The notes below the pieces were generated by a model. It worked only from the letters and a program-made list of their open reading frames with translations. It ran no database searches and was not told the DNA's origin. DNA of 64,000 nt from NCBI GenBank assembly GCA_020746995.1, contig JAGPXD010000006.1, positions 2,294,001 through 2,358,000 on the forward strand, in the 5' to 3' direction. Made by a program: the position numbers and the translations under genes. The stretch is from Plectosphaerella cucumerina. Taxonomy: Eukaryota; Ascomycota; Sordariomycetes; Glomerellales; Plectosphaerellaceae. This document shows positions 31,116-43,700 of the stretch, piece after piece (position 1 is the first letter of the stretch; each line of letters opens with the position of its first letter).

Positions 31116-33869
31116 GGAGGGGATTGATGTGGTTGGAGGCGGGAGGGTCGGATATGTATGTTGGGTCGGGTCGAGTCGAGGGGGGTTGTCGGGGATGTGT
31201 CGTCGGGATACCCAGGTACTGTAGGACAGGACAGTTGGAGTCGGGTACCTAGAGCGAATGAAACCCGAGGCCAGAGTCCAACAAAGGACCAGCCACAGGT
31301 GGAGGGAGGCAGGGAATTCGGCGGCAGCAGAGCTCTGGATGACGAGGGAGGTCGTCGAGGCCAGGCCAGCAGAAGAGGAGGGGTTTAGTATGTGCTGCTT
31401 GCTCCTCTGAAGCGGATGAGGGCCGCAGTGCTCAGGAGAGGGGAAGTCGATGCTGCTGTGGGGTCAAGCCGGCAGGAGAGACCCTGGTTGTGTTTCTGGA
31501 GAGCAGGTTTTCGTAGAGGTGTGCGGGAGAGTTGGCTGAATGAGCTCGGCGGATGTGTGTGTCTGCGGTGCGAGTGGGCACTGGCCAGTCTGATCTGGTC
31601 TTGTCTGGTCTGATGTGATCCGACGCGGCGAACAAAAGCGAGAGACAGGCCGAGTCAAAGGCGGGCAGCGCAGGACTGTGAGTGAGTGTCGTTTGTGTCG
31701 AACAGGCGTGCGGTGACTGAAGGGAGGAGGTGATCGTGTTGTTCCCTCGACAAGCACAGAGTCAGAAGGGGGAAAGAGGGCGAGGGGTGCGGACGTGTTT
31801 GTGTGCAGCGTCAAGGGGATGGAGAGAGAGGAGGTCTTGGGCTGAAAGCAGGCGCGGAAGACGAGCTCAGGACGTGGAGCAGCACAGCACAGGCTGGTAG
31901 TGTGAGTGGTGAGGGTCCGGTCCAGGACTGGTCGGGGGCCTGGGTCTTCCAGGTTGTCTTTTGGGGGCCAAGAGGCGGGGGAGCACACACTCATCACTGG
32001 CACAGTGGAGAGAGACTCGACGAGAGAGGGGAAACCTGGATTTGACGGTGGCCTCGGTGGCCTGTGGGTGTACCTCGCAGGTACCGACTGCCAACGACTG
32101 GAGGCGGACGGGGGATGGGGCGGCCAAACTGGATCGAGGCAGGGTCCCGCCGCCGGGGTCACTCCTTCCCGCGCCCTGCTTTCTGACTGGGATGGAGAGG
32201 GAGGTACCTGGACATAGCCCTAAGGAGGAAAGGTACATCAAGAACCGGAAAGACAAGACCTGACCTGGGGCTAGCGGTTCCTCCATCTTCAACTTGAACC
32301 ATCCAGAGCATCGCGCCTCGCAGCCATAACCTGGGGTCGCCGTACTTGTCAACGGCATCCTCCGCAGTTCACTGCACTTCAGCCTGGGCTGGGCCTGCTG
32401 GGCTGCCAGAAGCCAGACGGACACGGCCTGACGGGATAGGATCAGATGGGCTGTCACCAAGCAATGTCTCGTCTGAGTCCAGCAAAGCCACTCATCCATC
32501 TTCCATCTCTTCCCCAAATGTCCCAGTGTGGACAACCATCGGTCCCATCAGCCAGTCCGTTGGGGCGCCCTCAAACGTCTCGCCTGCCCATCAATCAATG
32601 CCCGACACGCAGTCAAAAGGGGGGCGGCCCCAACCCAGCCATGGCGTCGCTCTCTCCGACCACAGGGCACGCTCACCAAACAGCCAGCCCTACGCCGCCA
32701 GGCGACGAGCCGTTTGGTCGGTCCGCGTCACGGTTGTGGGCGCTGATCTGATGTGAGATGATGGCCACTACGACGCCAGGACGCGCACTGCATCGCGTGT
32801 GTGGCCGTCCGTCCGTCCCAGCGTCTGCCGTGTGTGCGTCGTGTCGCAGGATGCCGGCCGACGAGCCGATCCCTCATGCCCGCTGACAGGGCGGCATGAA
32901 CTTCTGAAGAAAACAGAGGGCCGCGCGCCCGTCACAATGTCAAATCACACTGGCATCGCCGTCACCCGTGCGTGTGTGACAGGCTGGGTCCGGTTCCCTG
33001 CCGTGCCGCCCATTGGCAGACGCCGTCACGGCCCTCGACCAACGGCGGTCCATCGTATGCCCGTCCCCCTGCGTGGAAGCGCGCGTCTGGGTTCCTGTCC
33101 CTGGACTTCGGGCGGCCAATTGCGCCCGCCTTCTTGCAACGGCGCCCCACGCTCCCCTGGGTTTTATTTCTTGCCGAGTGCCGTGTCTGCTCTCCTCTGC
33201 GTTGGCGTCGACTGCCAAGTATTCGTACCTGCCAGGGCGTCGAGAGATAGCCCCAGCATGATGCTCCCCGAGGCAAGATGCTGTACTATGGTTCGCCGTG
33301 GCACAGGCCTCCGCCCGCTGCAACACACCGCGAGGCATGTAAGACCGACGCCTTGGGGGCGGTCTGGCGAGCTGGTTGCACACTTGAGCCCAGATGCCTC
33401 TTCATGCTATGTCGATCACCGCCCGTAGTTCCGATGAGCCTGGTCTTGCTGCGCATCCCCCGTGTCGATCAAACCGTCTGCTGTAGCTGATGGGGGGCAA
33501 GAGGAGAAAGGTGGTTGTGTGTCAGTGACCGTGTTTTACCTTGATCATCTGCAGCGTGAATGCACGTGGGTGACGTGTCGAAAGATCTGTCATGAATTAG
33601 TGATCTGGGGTTTTCATGTCCAAGTCATCTTCCTCGAGAGTCGGGCAGGTGGTCGTATGGGAAAGATGCCGTTTTGGCACACAACATCTGCCGTATCTCT
33701 ACGGCAGGCCACGGCACCAGCCACACCTGAGTAGCCCCCCGTATTGCGGGTGGCTCCACTAAATTTTGAGCTCTGTCGAAAATAAATTCATCCTCGACTC
33801 GACGTCCCTCCGCCTCCAGCTGCACAACGGTCACGACCAGACCCCTACAGCCGCCCATTGCCTCCGACA
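31116..33869. other. Divergent intergenic region between MKK1 and DBP8
   Basis: 2,754 bp with no supportable gene. It contains the promoters and leaders of both genes. The plus strand is G-rich with many GGGAGG and GTC repeats in 31100-32200. TCTGGTCTTGTCTGGTCTG repeats near 31590-31610. Longer open frames are shadows with biased composition. Confidence 0.5.
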
Positions 33870-35531
33870 ATGGCTCCCATTACCTCCCGCGACAGCTCCC
33901 CCAGCGACGATGGCAACGTCCCCCCCTCGTCGCTGCCGTCCGACGCCGAGTCCCGGTCCGACCACTCCTCCGGCGACGAGTCCGACTACCTCGACGATAC
34001 CAGCTCCCGGAAGAGGCGGCGCACCTCTCCCCCAGCCGTCCCCGCAGGCGCCGACAGCGATGATGACGATGAGGAAATAAAGGCCATCATCTCTACAATC
34101 CAGGCACCGTCCCGTATCAAGCGCGCTGCCGTCGCCTCAGACCAGAAGCCCTCCGGCCCCCAACCCCAGACCGCCCCCGAGGAGACCGCCCCCCTCCCGC
34201 CGAGGGGCATCACGGCCCCGACCGACCCCAACACTACCTTTGCCTCCCTCGGCGTGCGCCCCTGGCTCGCCCAGTCCCTCGCGAGCATGGCCATCCGCCG
34301 CCCCACGGGCATCCAAAAGGGCTGCATCCCCGAGATCATCAAGGGCCGCGACTGCATCGGCGGCAGCAGGACCGGTTCCGGAAAGACCGTCGCCTTCGCC
34401 GCCCCCATCCTGCAGCGCTGGTCCGAGGACCCCTCGGCCATCTACGCCCTCGTCCTGACGCCCACCCGCGAGCTCGCCCTGCAGATCTTTGAGCAGTTCA
34501 AGGCCATCGGCTCCCCCCAGGGCCTCAAGGTCATTCTCGTGACGGGAGGCGTCGACATGCGCCAGCAGGCCATCGAGCTCGGCTCCCGTCCCCATGTCGT
34601 CATCGCCACCCCCGGCCGCCTGGCCGACCACATCCGCACCTCAGGCGACGATACCGTCTGCGGCCTGCGCCGCGTGCGCTTCGTCGTCCTCGACGAGGCC
34701 GACCGCCTCCTCGACGGCAACGGCCCCGGCAGCATGCTCCCCGCCGTTGAGGAGTGCCTCTCCGCCCTCCCTCCCCCGGGCGCCCGCCAGACCCTCCTCT
34801 TCACCGCCACAATCACCCCCGAGGTCCGCGCCCTTAAGGACATGCCCCCCAAGCCCGGCAAGGAGCCCGTCTTCGTCTGCGAGGTCGACACCCAGTCCCT
34901 CGCCATCCCCGCCACCCTCGACCAGCGCCACGTCCAGGTCCCCGTCACCCACCGCGAGCACTACCTCCACGCCCTGCTCCTGACGGCGGCCAACGTCGAA
35001 AAGACGGTCATCATCTTCTGCAACCGTAAGTCCACGGCTCAGTTCCTCCACCACCTCCTCCGCATCCTCGACCACCGCGTCACCAGCCTCCACGGCCGCC
35101 TCGAGCAGCACCAGCGCACCAGCAACCTGGCGCGCTTCCGCGCCGCCGCCGCCCGCATCCTCGTCGCCACCGACGTCGCCTCCCGTGGTCTCGACATCCC
35201 CGAGGTAGCCATGGTCATCAACTACGACATCCCCCGCGACCCGGACGACTACATCCACCGCGTCGGTCGTACCGCCCGTGCCGGACGCAAGGGCGAGGCC
35301 ATCACGTTCGTTGGCCAGCGCGATGTTGACCTCGTTCACGCCATCGAGGCCCGTGTTGGCCGCCAGATGGATGCCTGGGAGGAGGAGGGCGTTAATCTTG
35401 AGACTAGGGTCGTGCGCGACTACCTCAAGATTGTGGGTGAGAAGAAGCGCGAGGCTCTACTTGATGTTGAGGAGAACAGGGAGGTTGGTGGTAAGCGTAA
35501 GCGGACAAAGGTCAAGCTGCGCGCCGAGTAG
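33870..35531 (+). CDS. dbp8: DEAD-box ATP-dependent RNA helicase Dbp8
   Basis: Nucleolar helicase of small-subunit (18S) ribosome biogenesis, stimulated in yeast by Esf2. Single exon, 553 residues from the ATG at 33870 (MAPITSRDSS). The N-terminal ~120 residues are acidic/Ser-rich with the basic patch SSRKRRRTS. Helicase motifs run in order: Q motif TFASLGVRPWL...RRPTGIQ; motif I GSRTGSGKT; Ia PTRELA; Ib TPGRL; II VVLDEADRLLD; III FTATIT (TAT in place of SAT); IV IIFCNRKS; V ATDVASRGLD; VI HRVGRTARAGR. The C-terminus is Lys/Arg-rich (GGKRKRTKVKLRAE), as in Dbp8. The Thr in motif III is tolerated in this group. Dbp8 rather than Rok1 or Dbp4 is inferred from size and the C-terminal helicase and tail sequences. 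Confidence 0.93.
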   Translation: MAPITSRDSSPSDDGNVPPSSLPSDAESRSDHSSGDESDYLDDTSSRKRRRTSPPAVPAGADSDDDDEEIKAIISTIQAPSRIKRAAVASDQKPSGPQPQTAPEETAPLPPRGITAPTDPNTTFASLGVRPWLAQSLASMAIRRPTGIQKGCIPEIIKGRDCIGGSRTGSGKTVAFAAPILQRWSEDPSAIYALVLTPTRELALQIFEQFKAIGSPQGLKVILVTGGVDMRQQAIELGSRPHVVIATPGRLADHIRTSGDDTVCGLRRVRFVVLDEADRLLDGNGPGSMLPAVEECLSALPPPGARQTLLFTATITPEVRALKDMPPKPGKEPVFVCEVDTQSLAIPATLDQRHVQVPVTHREHYLHALLLTAANVEKTVIIFCNRKSTAQFLHHLLRILDHRVTSLHGRLEQHQRTSNLARFRAAAARILVATDVASRGLDIPEVAMVINYDIPRDPDDYIHRVGRTARAGRKGEAITFVGQRDVDLVHAIEARVGRQMDAWEEEGVNLETRVVRDYLKIVGEKKREALLDVEENREVGGKRKRTKVKLRAE

Positions 35532-36513
35532 GGGGATGGAGAGTTGATTTAGATTGGTATATACTGAATGATACCCTGTTGCAAGGTGCCTTCGCCAGCT
35601 GTTGTATATTCATCACCCTGTTCACGTTCATTTTGAGGGAGCTTTGCACCGAAGGGTCATAGCTAACAGTCCCTCTTTGGAATACGTTTAGATAAACGCC
35701 GGCCAACCCAACGCCTGCTTCTAAATCAAAACCAACGACTCCGCGGATTCGCAGTCCTCATCAGACAACTTACATGATGTCGTCCACGGCTCACCGGCAC
35801 CTCCTCCGGCCCTACCGCCGCGATAAACCCTCACCGGCCCCAGATCGGAGCGGAGTCACAGCCACCCCTTCGGTCTCGGCATCCCGTCTTCCCACGCCGA
35901 CAAGCTAGCCTGCCACCATCGATTCCCACAAAATAGGCTGAACCCTTTTGCAGCTCCCCTCCGTTCTCGCCCGTGTGTCGGCTCCGATCCCACTGCCGGC
36001 CTTAACCCACCGAGCCTCTTACCGATTCATCCCGTCTTCTTCCAGCACATGTCTCCGACCCTCTCCCGAAGTCGCCGGAGATGCAAAGCCTCGGCGCCAT
36101 TCGCAGGAAAAACCGGACATCGGCGACGCAAGGCAGAGGCTCCGACCGTTCTGCAGTGCAGCATTGTAAACGCCGTGTATCCGACCACGCATCGTCGTGA
36201 AGTCGTACTGTAGGCTTGAGCGCAAGCCACGAGAACCGTTGGCGGAATGTCTCCGACAACTCCTCTATCTGCCTCCCTTGCCCAAGCCACGACGCCGCGA
36301 CGCAAGGCTCCTCGCTCTCTCCGGAGCCAAGCGAGAAAGCGACATATTGCACCCTCACCCTCACGCACTGCATCTCCTTGCAGCAAGCCCCCCCTGGTGT
36401 GACGCCGGGCGAGCAGGAAGCACACACCCCGTTCACACCCTCTCGCCCAACCGTCGGCGACTTCTCGCGTCGGCGTTCGGGGCTGTGGACCCCCCGCCCA
36501 GCCCAGAGAACGA

Positions 36514-36599
36514 CGCTAGAAGGACGGGAGAATGAATAACTGGGTCCGCTAGAAGGAAGTCTCTCCAGAAACTCCACCGGCGGAACTGCGCTAGAAGGA
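36514..36599 (+). repeat. Three direct copies of the 11-mer CGCTAGAAGGA
   Basis: Exact copies at 36514-36524, 36547-36557 and 36589-36599 (spacings 33 and 42 bp). Each holds a GAA core. Just downstream, near 36628-36636, is AGAAAATTCC, one GAAnnTTC unit. A transcription-factor cluster is possible; no gene start is within 3 kb downstream. Confidence 0.7.
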
Positions 36600-39442
36600 G
36601 TGGAGAAACGCCCGTTCTCTGAGCGGCAGAAAATTCCTGCCAGACTGACCAATCGCGCGCACGGGCCCTGGCCCCGGGCGCGAGGTGTGTGTGTGCTCGT
36701 CATCCCGGAGTTTGTCAGTTTCTTTGCTCCGAGCCGGGGGGGGGTGGCTGACGAAGCGATCGGCATGGAATTTCACTGCAGACTAGAGATGGGAACTAGG
36801 CGTTAAAAGGGGGACGCATCGATGGCTCATCACGGCGCCTGCATCAGATAGGGATTGTGATGAAGGGGAAGCCCGTCACAAATTCCAAGGGGAAGTCTGT
36901 GATATCAACATCCCGGGGGATAGCAGGGTGAGGTAGATGAAGGGGGGACATTGAAGGGAGGATGACATGATGAGTCGACGGGCCTGCCAAACGTGTCAGC
37001 ATCCCGGCCGAATGGGCACAGGGACCCGGCCGGGGCCACCATGTGGAAGGCACGGGTCACAAACTTCTTTTGCAGTGGGAACTGAAAAACTTGCTTGGGA
37101 TGGAAAAAAGCTTGAGCGGCAGGAAGCGAGAGAGCGACCCAGAGGCCAGACCCCGTCGCGGCCCACGTGAGGAAGTGGTCCTCTGAGGATCCCGTGTGGA
37201 CAGGCTCCGGCCTCCGGTGCCCACGGCTGCCGGCATGGTGGTTAGCCCGGGAATAAGTAGCGAGTGCGAGGTGCAGATGGGATGGGCCGGGGGGTAGGGG
37301 GTGACTGGGCTCTGGAACCTGCCGAGATCAGGGCAAGCCAGGGTCGGTCTCACGGGCTGGTGTGAAGTTCCCGGGTGCCTGGACGGACGGCAGTGCTCAA
37401 CGGTTGAAGGAGTTCGTCTCGTTGAGCACGGGATCGTTTCACTGCGACGACAAATTCCGGAGATGCCTCAGCAATCGCGGGGAAGGGAAGGGGAGGTGTC
37501 ACATGGACGGTACCGGACGGCTGGTTTCTGCCGAGCGACCTCCGTGTGCCGTTGACTGCCATTCCGGCCGATCCGCACGGGTGAAGCCATCGTGAAAAAT
37601 CGCAGCCTCGTGGGCTGTGGGCTGTGGGCACACACTGCCGAGAGAAAGCGAACGGCACCCGCCGACCAGGGGTCGGGACGCTCGGCGCCCGGGCGTGTGC
37701 TGCCATCAGGGTGAAGCCGGGACCGGGCGAGTGGGCCAGTCCTCCCGGCGGCCTTGTGACCACGGGTGTTTTCGTAAAGAGTCCGTTATCCTGTATTGAG
37801 AATGATGGCAATGATGCCGCTCATTTCCCTCAATTGGCCATGGTCCATTGCGGAAGGTTTCGCGCGACGCATGCTGCGGTTCAATTGCGTCGCCCGTGGA
37901 CGCAAGTTCCGACCGCGGCCGACAGATTAACGGCGCGGACATATCCAGGCACCGAGACTCACGGGCGGGTGTTAGACTTGCAGGCAGGCAGGCAGACGGC
38001 AACACGAGACGACGCGATTGGTGCACGGGTGCGACGTTGCCTGGGCGTATTTACGACGGGAGAGCGACCGGGGTGGGGGGCTGATGTGGCTTGCTGGGGG
38101 AAGCGAGGAAAGCGAAAGAGAGAGAGATGATGTGTAATGCTCAGCCCTACTCATCTCTCTGCCTGGGAGGGGAGGGGTGATGATGGCACGGCGCGGTGTC
38201 ATTGGCCCGTTTGCGATACAAGGTTTCCCAGACGCACCCCTTCGCTCTCGGAGCCGAATGTGAAGCGATGCGTTGGCTTTTTAGGCTGGCTGACGATTTG
38301 CACCGTTCGGGAAGCGAGGGACGCGACAAAAGATACGACGCGCGCCCTGGGGGCAGTGCTTTTTTGGACAATCCCTCAATTGAGATGAACCCGTGCAGGT
38401 CCCTGCGGTTTCTCATTCCAACGGGATAAGCAACGGCCGGGCGTATCCTGGCAGTGCAAAGATGCGCAGCGGAGCCCCTGGGGGATTGGGATGATTGCTC
38501 AGTGTCCGCGTCATGAACACCTGGGGGATGGTTCGGGGTCGTGGTGTTTCGCGATGTGCCGGGTCCAGGGCAGGGCAGGCAGGGCAAGATTGCGCGATAG
38601 TTGTCATGGAGGTTTGTGATTTCTAAACCCCGAGACTGCTCTGCAATTAGGGGTGTTGCGAATGCGACGTGCAGTGCAGGGGGAGTGATGATGTCAACTG
38701 CACTCAGATCAGATCCGACCGCGGGGTGTGTCGACTAGGCTGGGTGGATGGATGGACGGCGCCGGCGCGGCATCACGGAATGCCGATTTGTGAGCAGGAA
38801 GACGGAGGAAAAGGGCGGAAAGGAGTCATCACTCTCTGCTTCGCACTCGCACGGGGCCGGTTCGGGGGGTTGATTTGTGATGGGCGCCGGGGTGTCGAGC
38901 GTTAAGGCCGACCGTAAGGGCGTAAGGGTCAGAATGAAGGCCGTTGGGGGGGTGTCAGAGGTGACCGGCCGGACGGTTTGGGCATAACGCCATTTGCATG
39001 CTTAGAAACGAGGGAAGGGCGGAGTTTGCGGCGACAAGAAACGAGGCGGAGAGAAGGTACATCCCTCGCCAGCCAAAGTGGGCGGGGAGAGCATGTCGCT
39101 CTCGCATCCCGCGGGTCGAGCCCAAGGCGGACGGAGGGCGGACGGAGGAAACGGGGCCACGGCGGTAAGGACAGAGTCATCGACCGACGACCCTGAGAGG
39201 AAGGGACGCCTGGGTGAAGGGGGGGTGTGCCGTGTGTCAGCAGGCTGCTGCTTTTTCATCAAGTGGGTGCCTTTCCTCGCGTTTGTCAGTCGTAAATTGA
39301 CTACACCCACACCCCTGCACCCTGGCACCCTGTCATCAGGTACCTGCGGCCGGCCCTTGCAAAGGACCCGAAGCCAAAATCCGAGAGCGCGAGCGAGGTG
39401 CAGTGCCTGGAGCGAGGGAGTGCAGTGTACGACCGCTGCATC

Positions 39443-39461
39443 CACACACACACACACACAC
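39443..39461. repeat. CA dinucleotide repeat
   Basis: A perfect CA run of about nine units, upstream of the acidic unknown gene. Confidence 0.9.
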
Positions 39462-39924
39462 CGCTCCCGGCCGCGCTCCAAACCCCGGGGCCCGGTTGCT
39501 GCGGCGTGTCTGGAAGGAAAAGGAACTTGCAACTTACCGTACGCCCCGGCTGACACCCCGACCGACGAAGCAAGTGTGCAAGCCAAGTTAAAAGAATCCC
39601 GAGTCCCCCGTTTTCTAGACTCCACGATTCCCATCCCATCCACCTCAAACCAGCAACTCAAAGACCCTCACATTCAAACAAGACGCTCACATCCAAACAA
39701 AGACGGCTTCCTCGAACAATACCTACTACTACTACCACTCGACTCGCCCACCACGCCTCAGCTCCCGGACCTTATCAGTCACCCATCCATATCGGCCAAC
39801 GCTAGTCCACACCGACACCCCCCGGCCTGCCCCCCCTTTCTTCCGATTACGGCTCCATCTGCCTTGAGTCACCCTCGCAACATATTACACCATTTTTGGC
39901 CTCGACCATATACTTATTGACAAG

Positions 39925-40785
39925 ATGTCGTCGACACAACGCTACTCCCCCTCCCCCCTCTCCACACACAACACCAACAACACTCCCGTGAAGACGACCT
40001 CGTCTCCCTTCCAGCAGCGCATCGCCCCCCAGAAGAAGCGCATCATGTCCGTCACCCAGACCTACTATCTGGCCCACAAGGCCCGGGCCAAGCTCTCCGC
40101 CGAAGCCGCCCGCGCCGACCACGACCTCCGCCTCCTCGTCGGACACGCCAACCTCCTCGACTCTCTGATGCTCGAGCTCGCCGACGCCGAGCGTGAGCAG
40201 GAGTCTTGGTTCAACCAGTCCGTCCGCGGCGCCACGGAAGAGCGCGCCGAGAAGAAGGACCGCCACATCCAGTGGGCCGACGCCATCGTCGAGGACCCCG
40301 AGGAGGACTGGCACGCCGACGACGCCGACTCGTACTCTGACTCGTCCGACTCGTCCTCTGAGTACGACTCCGAGGACGACGACGAGGACATCGACATGGC
40401 CGACGTCGTCTCCCTCCGCCGCCTCCCCTCCGCCAAGCCCGCCTCCGGTCCCCTCCTGGCCGTCGCCGAGGACGAGTACTCGGACGACGATGACATGGAG
40501 GAGGATGACCTCGAGGAGGACTACGCTCAGCTCGAGCTCGTCCGCACATCATCCCACAACACCAGCTCGCCGCCCGAGCTCGTCCAGCACGGCCTCGACG
40601 AGGACTCGTCCGACGACGAGTCCGCCATGCCCCCCTCGCCGCCAAACACCATCCTCACCTTCTCCGAGAAGGAAGCCAAGGAGTCGTCGATGCAGCAGCG
40701 ACAAGACCGCCACCCGGACGCCTTCTTCCTGCCTAGGAAGAACGCGCCGGCAACGAGCATCGTCTCGGCCATCTCGGTCTACTAG
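39925..40785 (+). CDS. Acidic, Ser/Asp/Glu-rich protein of unknown function
   Basis: I do not recognise a named family. Single exon, 286 residues, no Cys. Residues 41-105 (MSVTQTYYLAHKARAKLSAE, then RLLVGHANLLDSLMLELADA) look like an ordered helical domain. RHIQWADAIVEDPEEDW is a second short conserved-looking block. From about residue 125 the chain is very acidic and disordered (SDSSDSSSEYDSEDDDEDID; EYSDDDDMEEDD) and ends DAFFLPRKNAPATSIVSAISVY. Coding potential is supported by strong third-position C/G preference, a long A/C-rich leader and an ATG preceded by ACAAG. No membrane segment or signal peptide. The long empty flanks on both sides suggest a heavily regulated gene, which is inference. 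Confidence 0.8.
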   Translation: MSSTQRYSPSPLSTHNTNNTPVKTTSSPFQQRIAPQKKRIMSVTQTYYLAHKARAKLSAEAARADHDLRLLVGHANLLDSLMLELADAEREQESWFNQSVRGATEERAEKKDRHIQWADAIVEDPEEDWHADDADSYSDSSDSSSEYDSEDDDEDIDMADVVSLRRLPSAKPASGPLLAVAEDEYSDDDDMEEDDLEEDYAQLELVRTSSHNTSSPPELVQHGLDEDSSDDESAMPPSPPNTILTFSEKEAKESSMQQRQDRHPDAFFLPRKNAPATSIVSAISVY

Positions 40786-43700
40786 TCACCACACCATCTG
40801 CATCTACATCACATCCTTTGGCTTTTTGAGCGACAGCGTTTAGCATTGGGCACCCGGCGCAACTTGGCATTTTTATTCGATACCCCACCTCATGGCATTC
40901 AAAGAGTCACGATCTGGTACACACATACATATACAGGCGAAACGGCAGCAATTGTCACCACTCATGTTTTTACACCGGCGTTTTGGGCACAAAAGAAGGA
41001 GCCCAGGGGATTGGGCAACATTTCCTATTTTTCCACATTTTTCGCTCTCATCGCCTCCCGCTCCCTACGGGTAGAGTGGGATGGAAGAGGGGCAGCTTCA
41101 TTGTTACAGACAAAATCCACTCCGCGTCACATGGGACCGGTTTGGGATTCATTTTTTCTTCAGATATTTTACCAAACACTCCATTCCAATGAAAAAAAAA
41201 ATATCAAACCAATTCATCATCAGGCCCCGCGCCCCCTCTCGTGTGCAGTGTGAGCGGCTGACAGGAACAGGTTACTACATCCCTGCCAGGCTGGCCGCCC
41301 CGGCGGAGAACGCCAAGCATCGTGAGGGAAGAAAAAAAAAAAGAGGCACACAGAGATTTCTCTGTTGCCCCTCCCTCGCTTTGCAGTGCAGTGACGCACG
41401 GCGGACGCAAGCATCACAAACTGCTGCTGATGGGGCGAGTCATAGCCAGCGGCCCCACGAGTCAATCCACTGCGGACCGCCGACGATTACTTCAACTTTT
41501 TTTTTCTTCACCTGCCTGTGACGGCCCCTCACCCAAGGCCCCAAGACCATCAAGGCCGCCGCGTCAAACGGGTCCGCCCTTCGGCCTCGGCGTCGTCTCT
41601 CAAGTTCGCCGGGGATGATCGGCCACTCGGCGTGTCGGGTCCATCGGTATGACTCCTCTGCCCGACCGGGGGGGGGGGGGGGGGGGGGGGGGCCACAAAT
41701 ATCCGAGGCCAGGCCCTGCCTTGCGCGCTATCCCCACCCCCTCCTGCTGAGGTGCTTTGAAAACTCCGGCTGACAATAGCAGGGCGTGATGAGCAATCAA
41801 AGAAACACTCCGACGACAAAGACGGGCGCGCCCTCGACGAGGATGACAAAAGCATCAATTCGACATTTGGCACTATGGAACTGTCCCCTGCTTTCAGGGC
41901 ATGATCCCCCCTTTCTTCTCGTCGTCGCCCTGGAGATTGGCGATGCTACGTCTTTCTTCTCCTCTCCAGGTCCCCGGGCCCTGGCCAGCTCTTCCGTCCT
42001 TGCTTTTGAGAGATTCAACAGCCAACGCACAAAGCATCGCTGGCGACTCGAGGGTTATGCGCATGGGGTGTGTGTCGGTGGGCTGGCTGACCCCGTTCTG
42101 CCGCCAATCGCAACCGTGCGGCGGCCGCGGCCACAGCGAGCAACGCCCGGAGATGGCGCGTCTTCAGGCTGACCCCTCGGTCGGGCGCCGGGCGTCGTTT
42201 GCTTCAGGCCGCCGCCCTTTCCTCGCTTGCCAGCCCCCGTTTCGAAGACTTGCCTGGCCTGCACTGACCAGCGCGCGCTCTCTCCCCCCTTGGTAGCTCA
42301 GCGTCTGAGACACGATGAAGGCCTAGGGGCCAGGCTCTCCCGGGGTTTACGAGATTTGGTCGAATGCATCTTTGCCTGGGGGCGGTTTAACCCTGATGCG
42401 GCGGTGAGTGACGATTTGTCGAACGAAGCAAACGTGAGACGAGTCAGTGGCCGAGGTTTCTGTTCGAGCTTCGCGCGGTGGCTAGCGAGCCCTGCCTGAT
42501 TCATTTCAGAGCGGTGCACGCAGGCTCCGAGTCGTGTGGTGAGGCGAGGTGAGCAGATGGAGGAGAGGTGTCAGCCCCAGATCCGACCGCCTGGAGAGTG
42601 CTCACATCAGACATGATCTGGGGTCACGGTGCAACGTCCCCTTTCGCGACGGGCGGGTCTCGATGGAGGCACCCCTCGTACAGGCTCATCGCCTCGACAG
42701 GACCAGGGCGGGATTGTCTGTAAGCTGACCTGATATCATCGGTTGCTAGAGGGCAACGGGCGATGCGCTGGTCCCGGCTGGTTGGGCAACGCGGTCGGCG
42801 ATCGGCATCATCCCTGAACCTCCTTTCCGTGCCTGACGTGTGCGCGTCACTGTTCAGGCAATGTTGCCGCGGGGGATCGCCCAGCCCTTCACTCGCAATG
42901 ACAGGTACTCAGTCATCGTATGCCACCTTGATTCCACGCCCGCGGGGCCCCGACGGGCAGCCGTAATGACACGGAGACACGTAGGGGGTTCGTCCCAAAC
43001 ATGGAGTTGCCGCCTTGGGCAGGTTCACGTGCGATGGCGAACGGCGGGCGCCCTGGGCCTGCCTGGAGTTTAGTTTCCGGGGTAGGCGATGGCGGCATTC
43101 GAGTCGATTGCGACATTCGATCCTCACCTTCACGGCCGCCGCCACCTGTTGATCGTCTCGGGGGCCGAGTCGCCCGAAGCGATTGCGAGAACCCCGGGGC
43201 CGAACGGGGCTCCCCATCCGTGCCAAGGTGCCGATCGCAGTGAACCGCCGCAGAGAGACGGGTGTGTCCCGAGCATGGCCAGAACATCATCACCTGAGCC
43301 AACCCCATCCCGGGCTGTCCCGCGTGAGTTGATACGGGACCTGCAGGCGGCACACTTTCGTACAATCCTTATCTGATGGGGGTCGGGCGGACACGGGTCA
43401 CGAGAAGGTCAAGTTACAGCGACCGCTTGTTCTCAACGGTTTTTGCTTGTGTTGCGCGACCGACATGGAGAAGATGGCGGTCAGGCTTGATGCAGATGCA
43501 CCTCGTCGGATGGCATGTCAGCACATCGGTGTAGCGGGACCCTGACAATCGTGCTGCCTAGCGGGCACTGCATTCCCCGAGATGAAGGGATAGGCTGTGC
43601 AGCGTCGTGGTCGACGACAAAGCCGCGCGGCGGACCCGAATCAGTCCACGTCCGGCAACCCTCCGAGTCCTACTCCTCCACCACATCGAGAGCGGACAAT

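Larger units (their letters stand above)
35532..39924. other. Long intergenic stretch upstream of the acidic unknown gene
   Basis: 4.4 kb without a supportable gene. The first ~200 bp hold the DBP8 3' UTR. Three copies of an 11-mer occur at 36514-36599. The last ~330 bp (39600-39920) are A/C-rich with ACTACTACTACC near 39724, typical of a fungal 5' leader. A CA repeat lies at 39443-39461. The rest shows only chance open frames. Confidence 0.5.

Noticed and set aside
42285..42360. tRNA-like A-box sequence (TGGTAGCTCAGCG)
   Set aside because: No B box of the GGTTCGANTCC type and no acceptor-stem pairing at the right distance.
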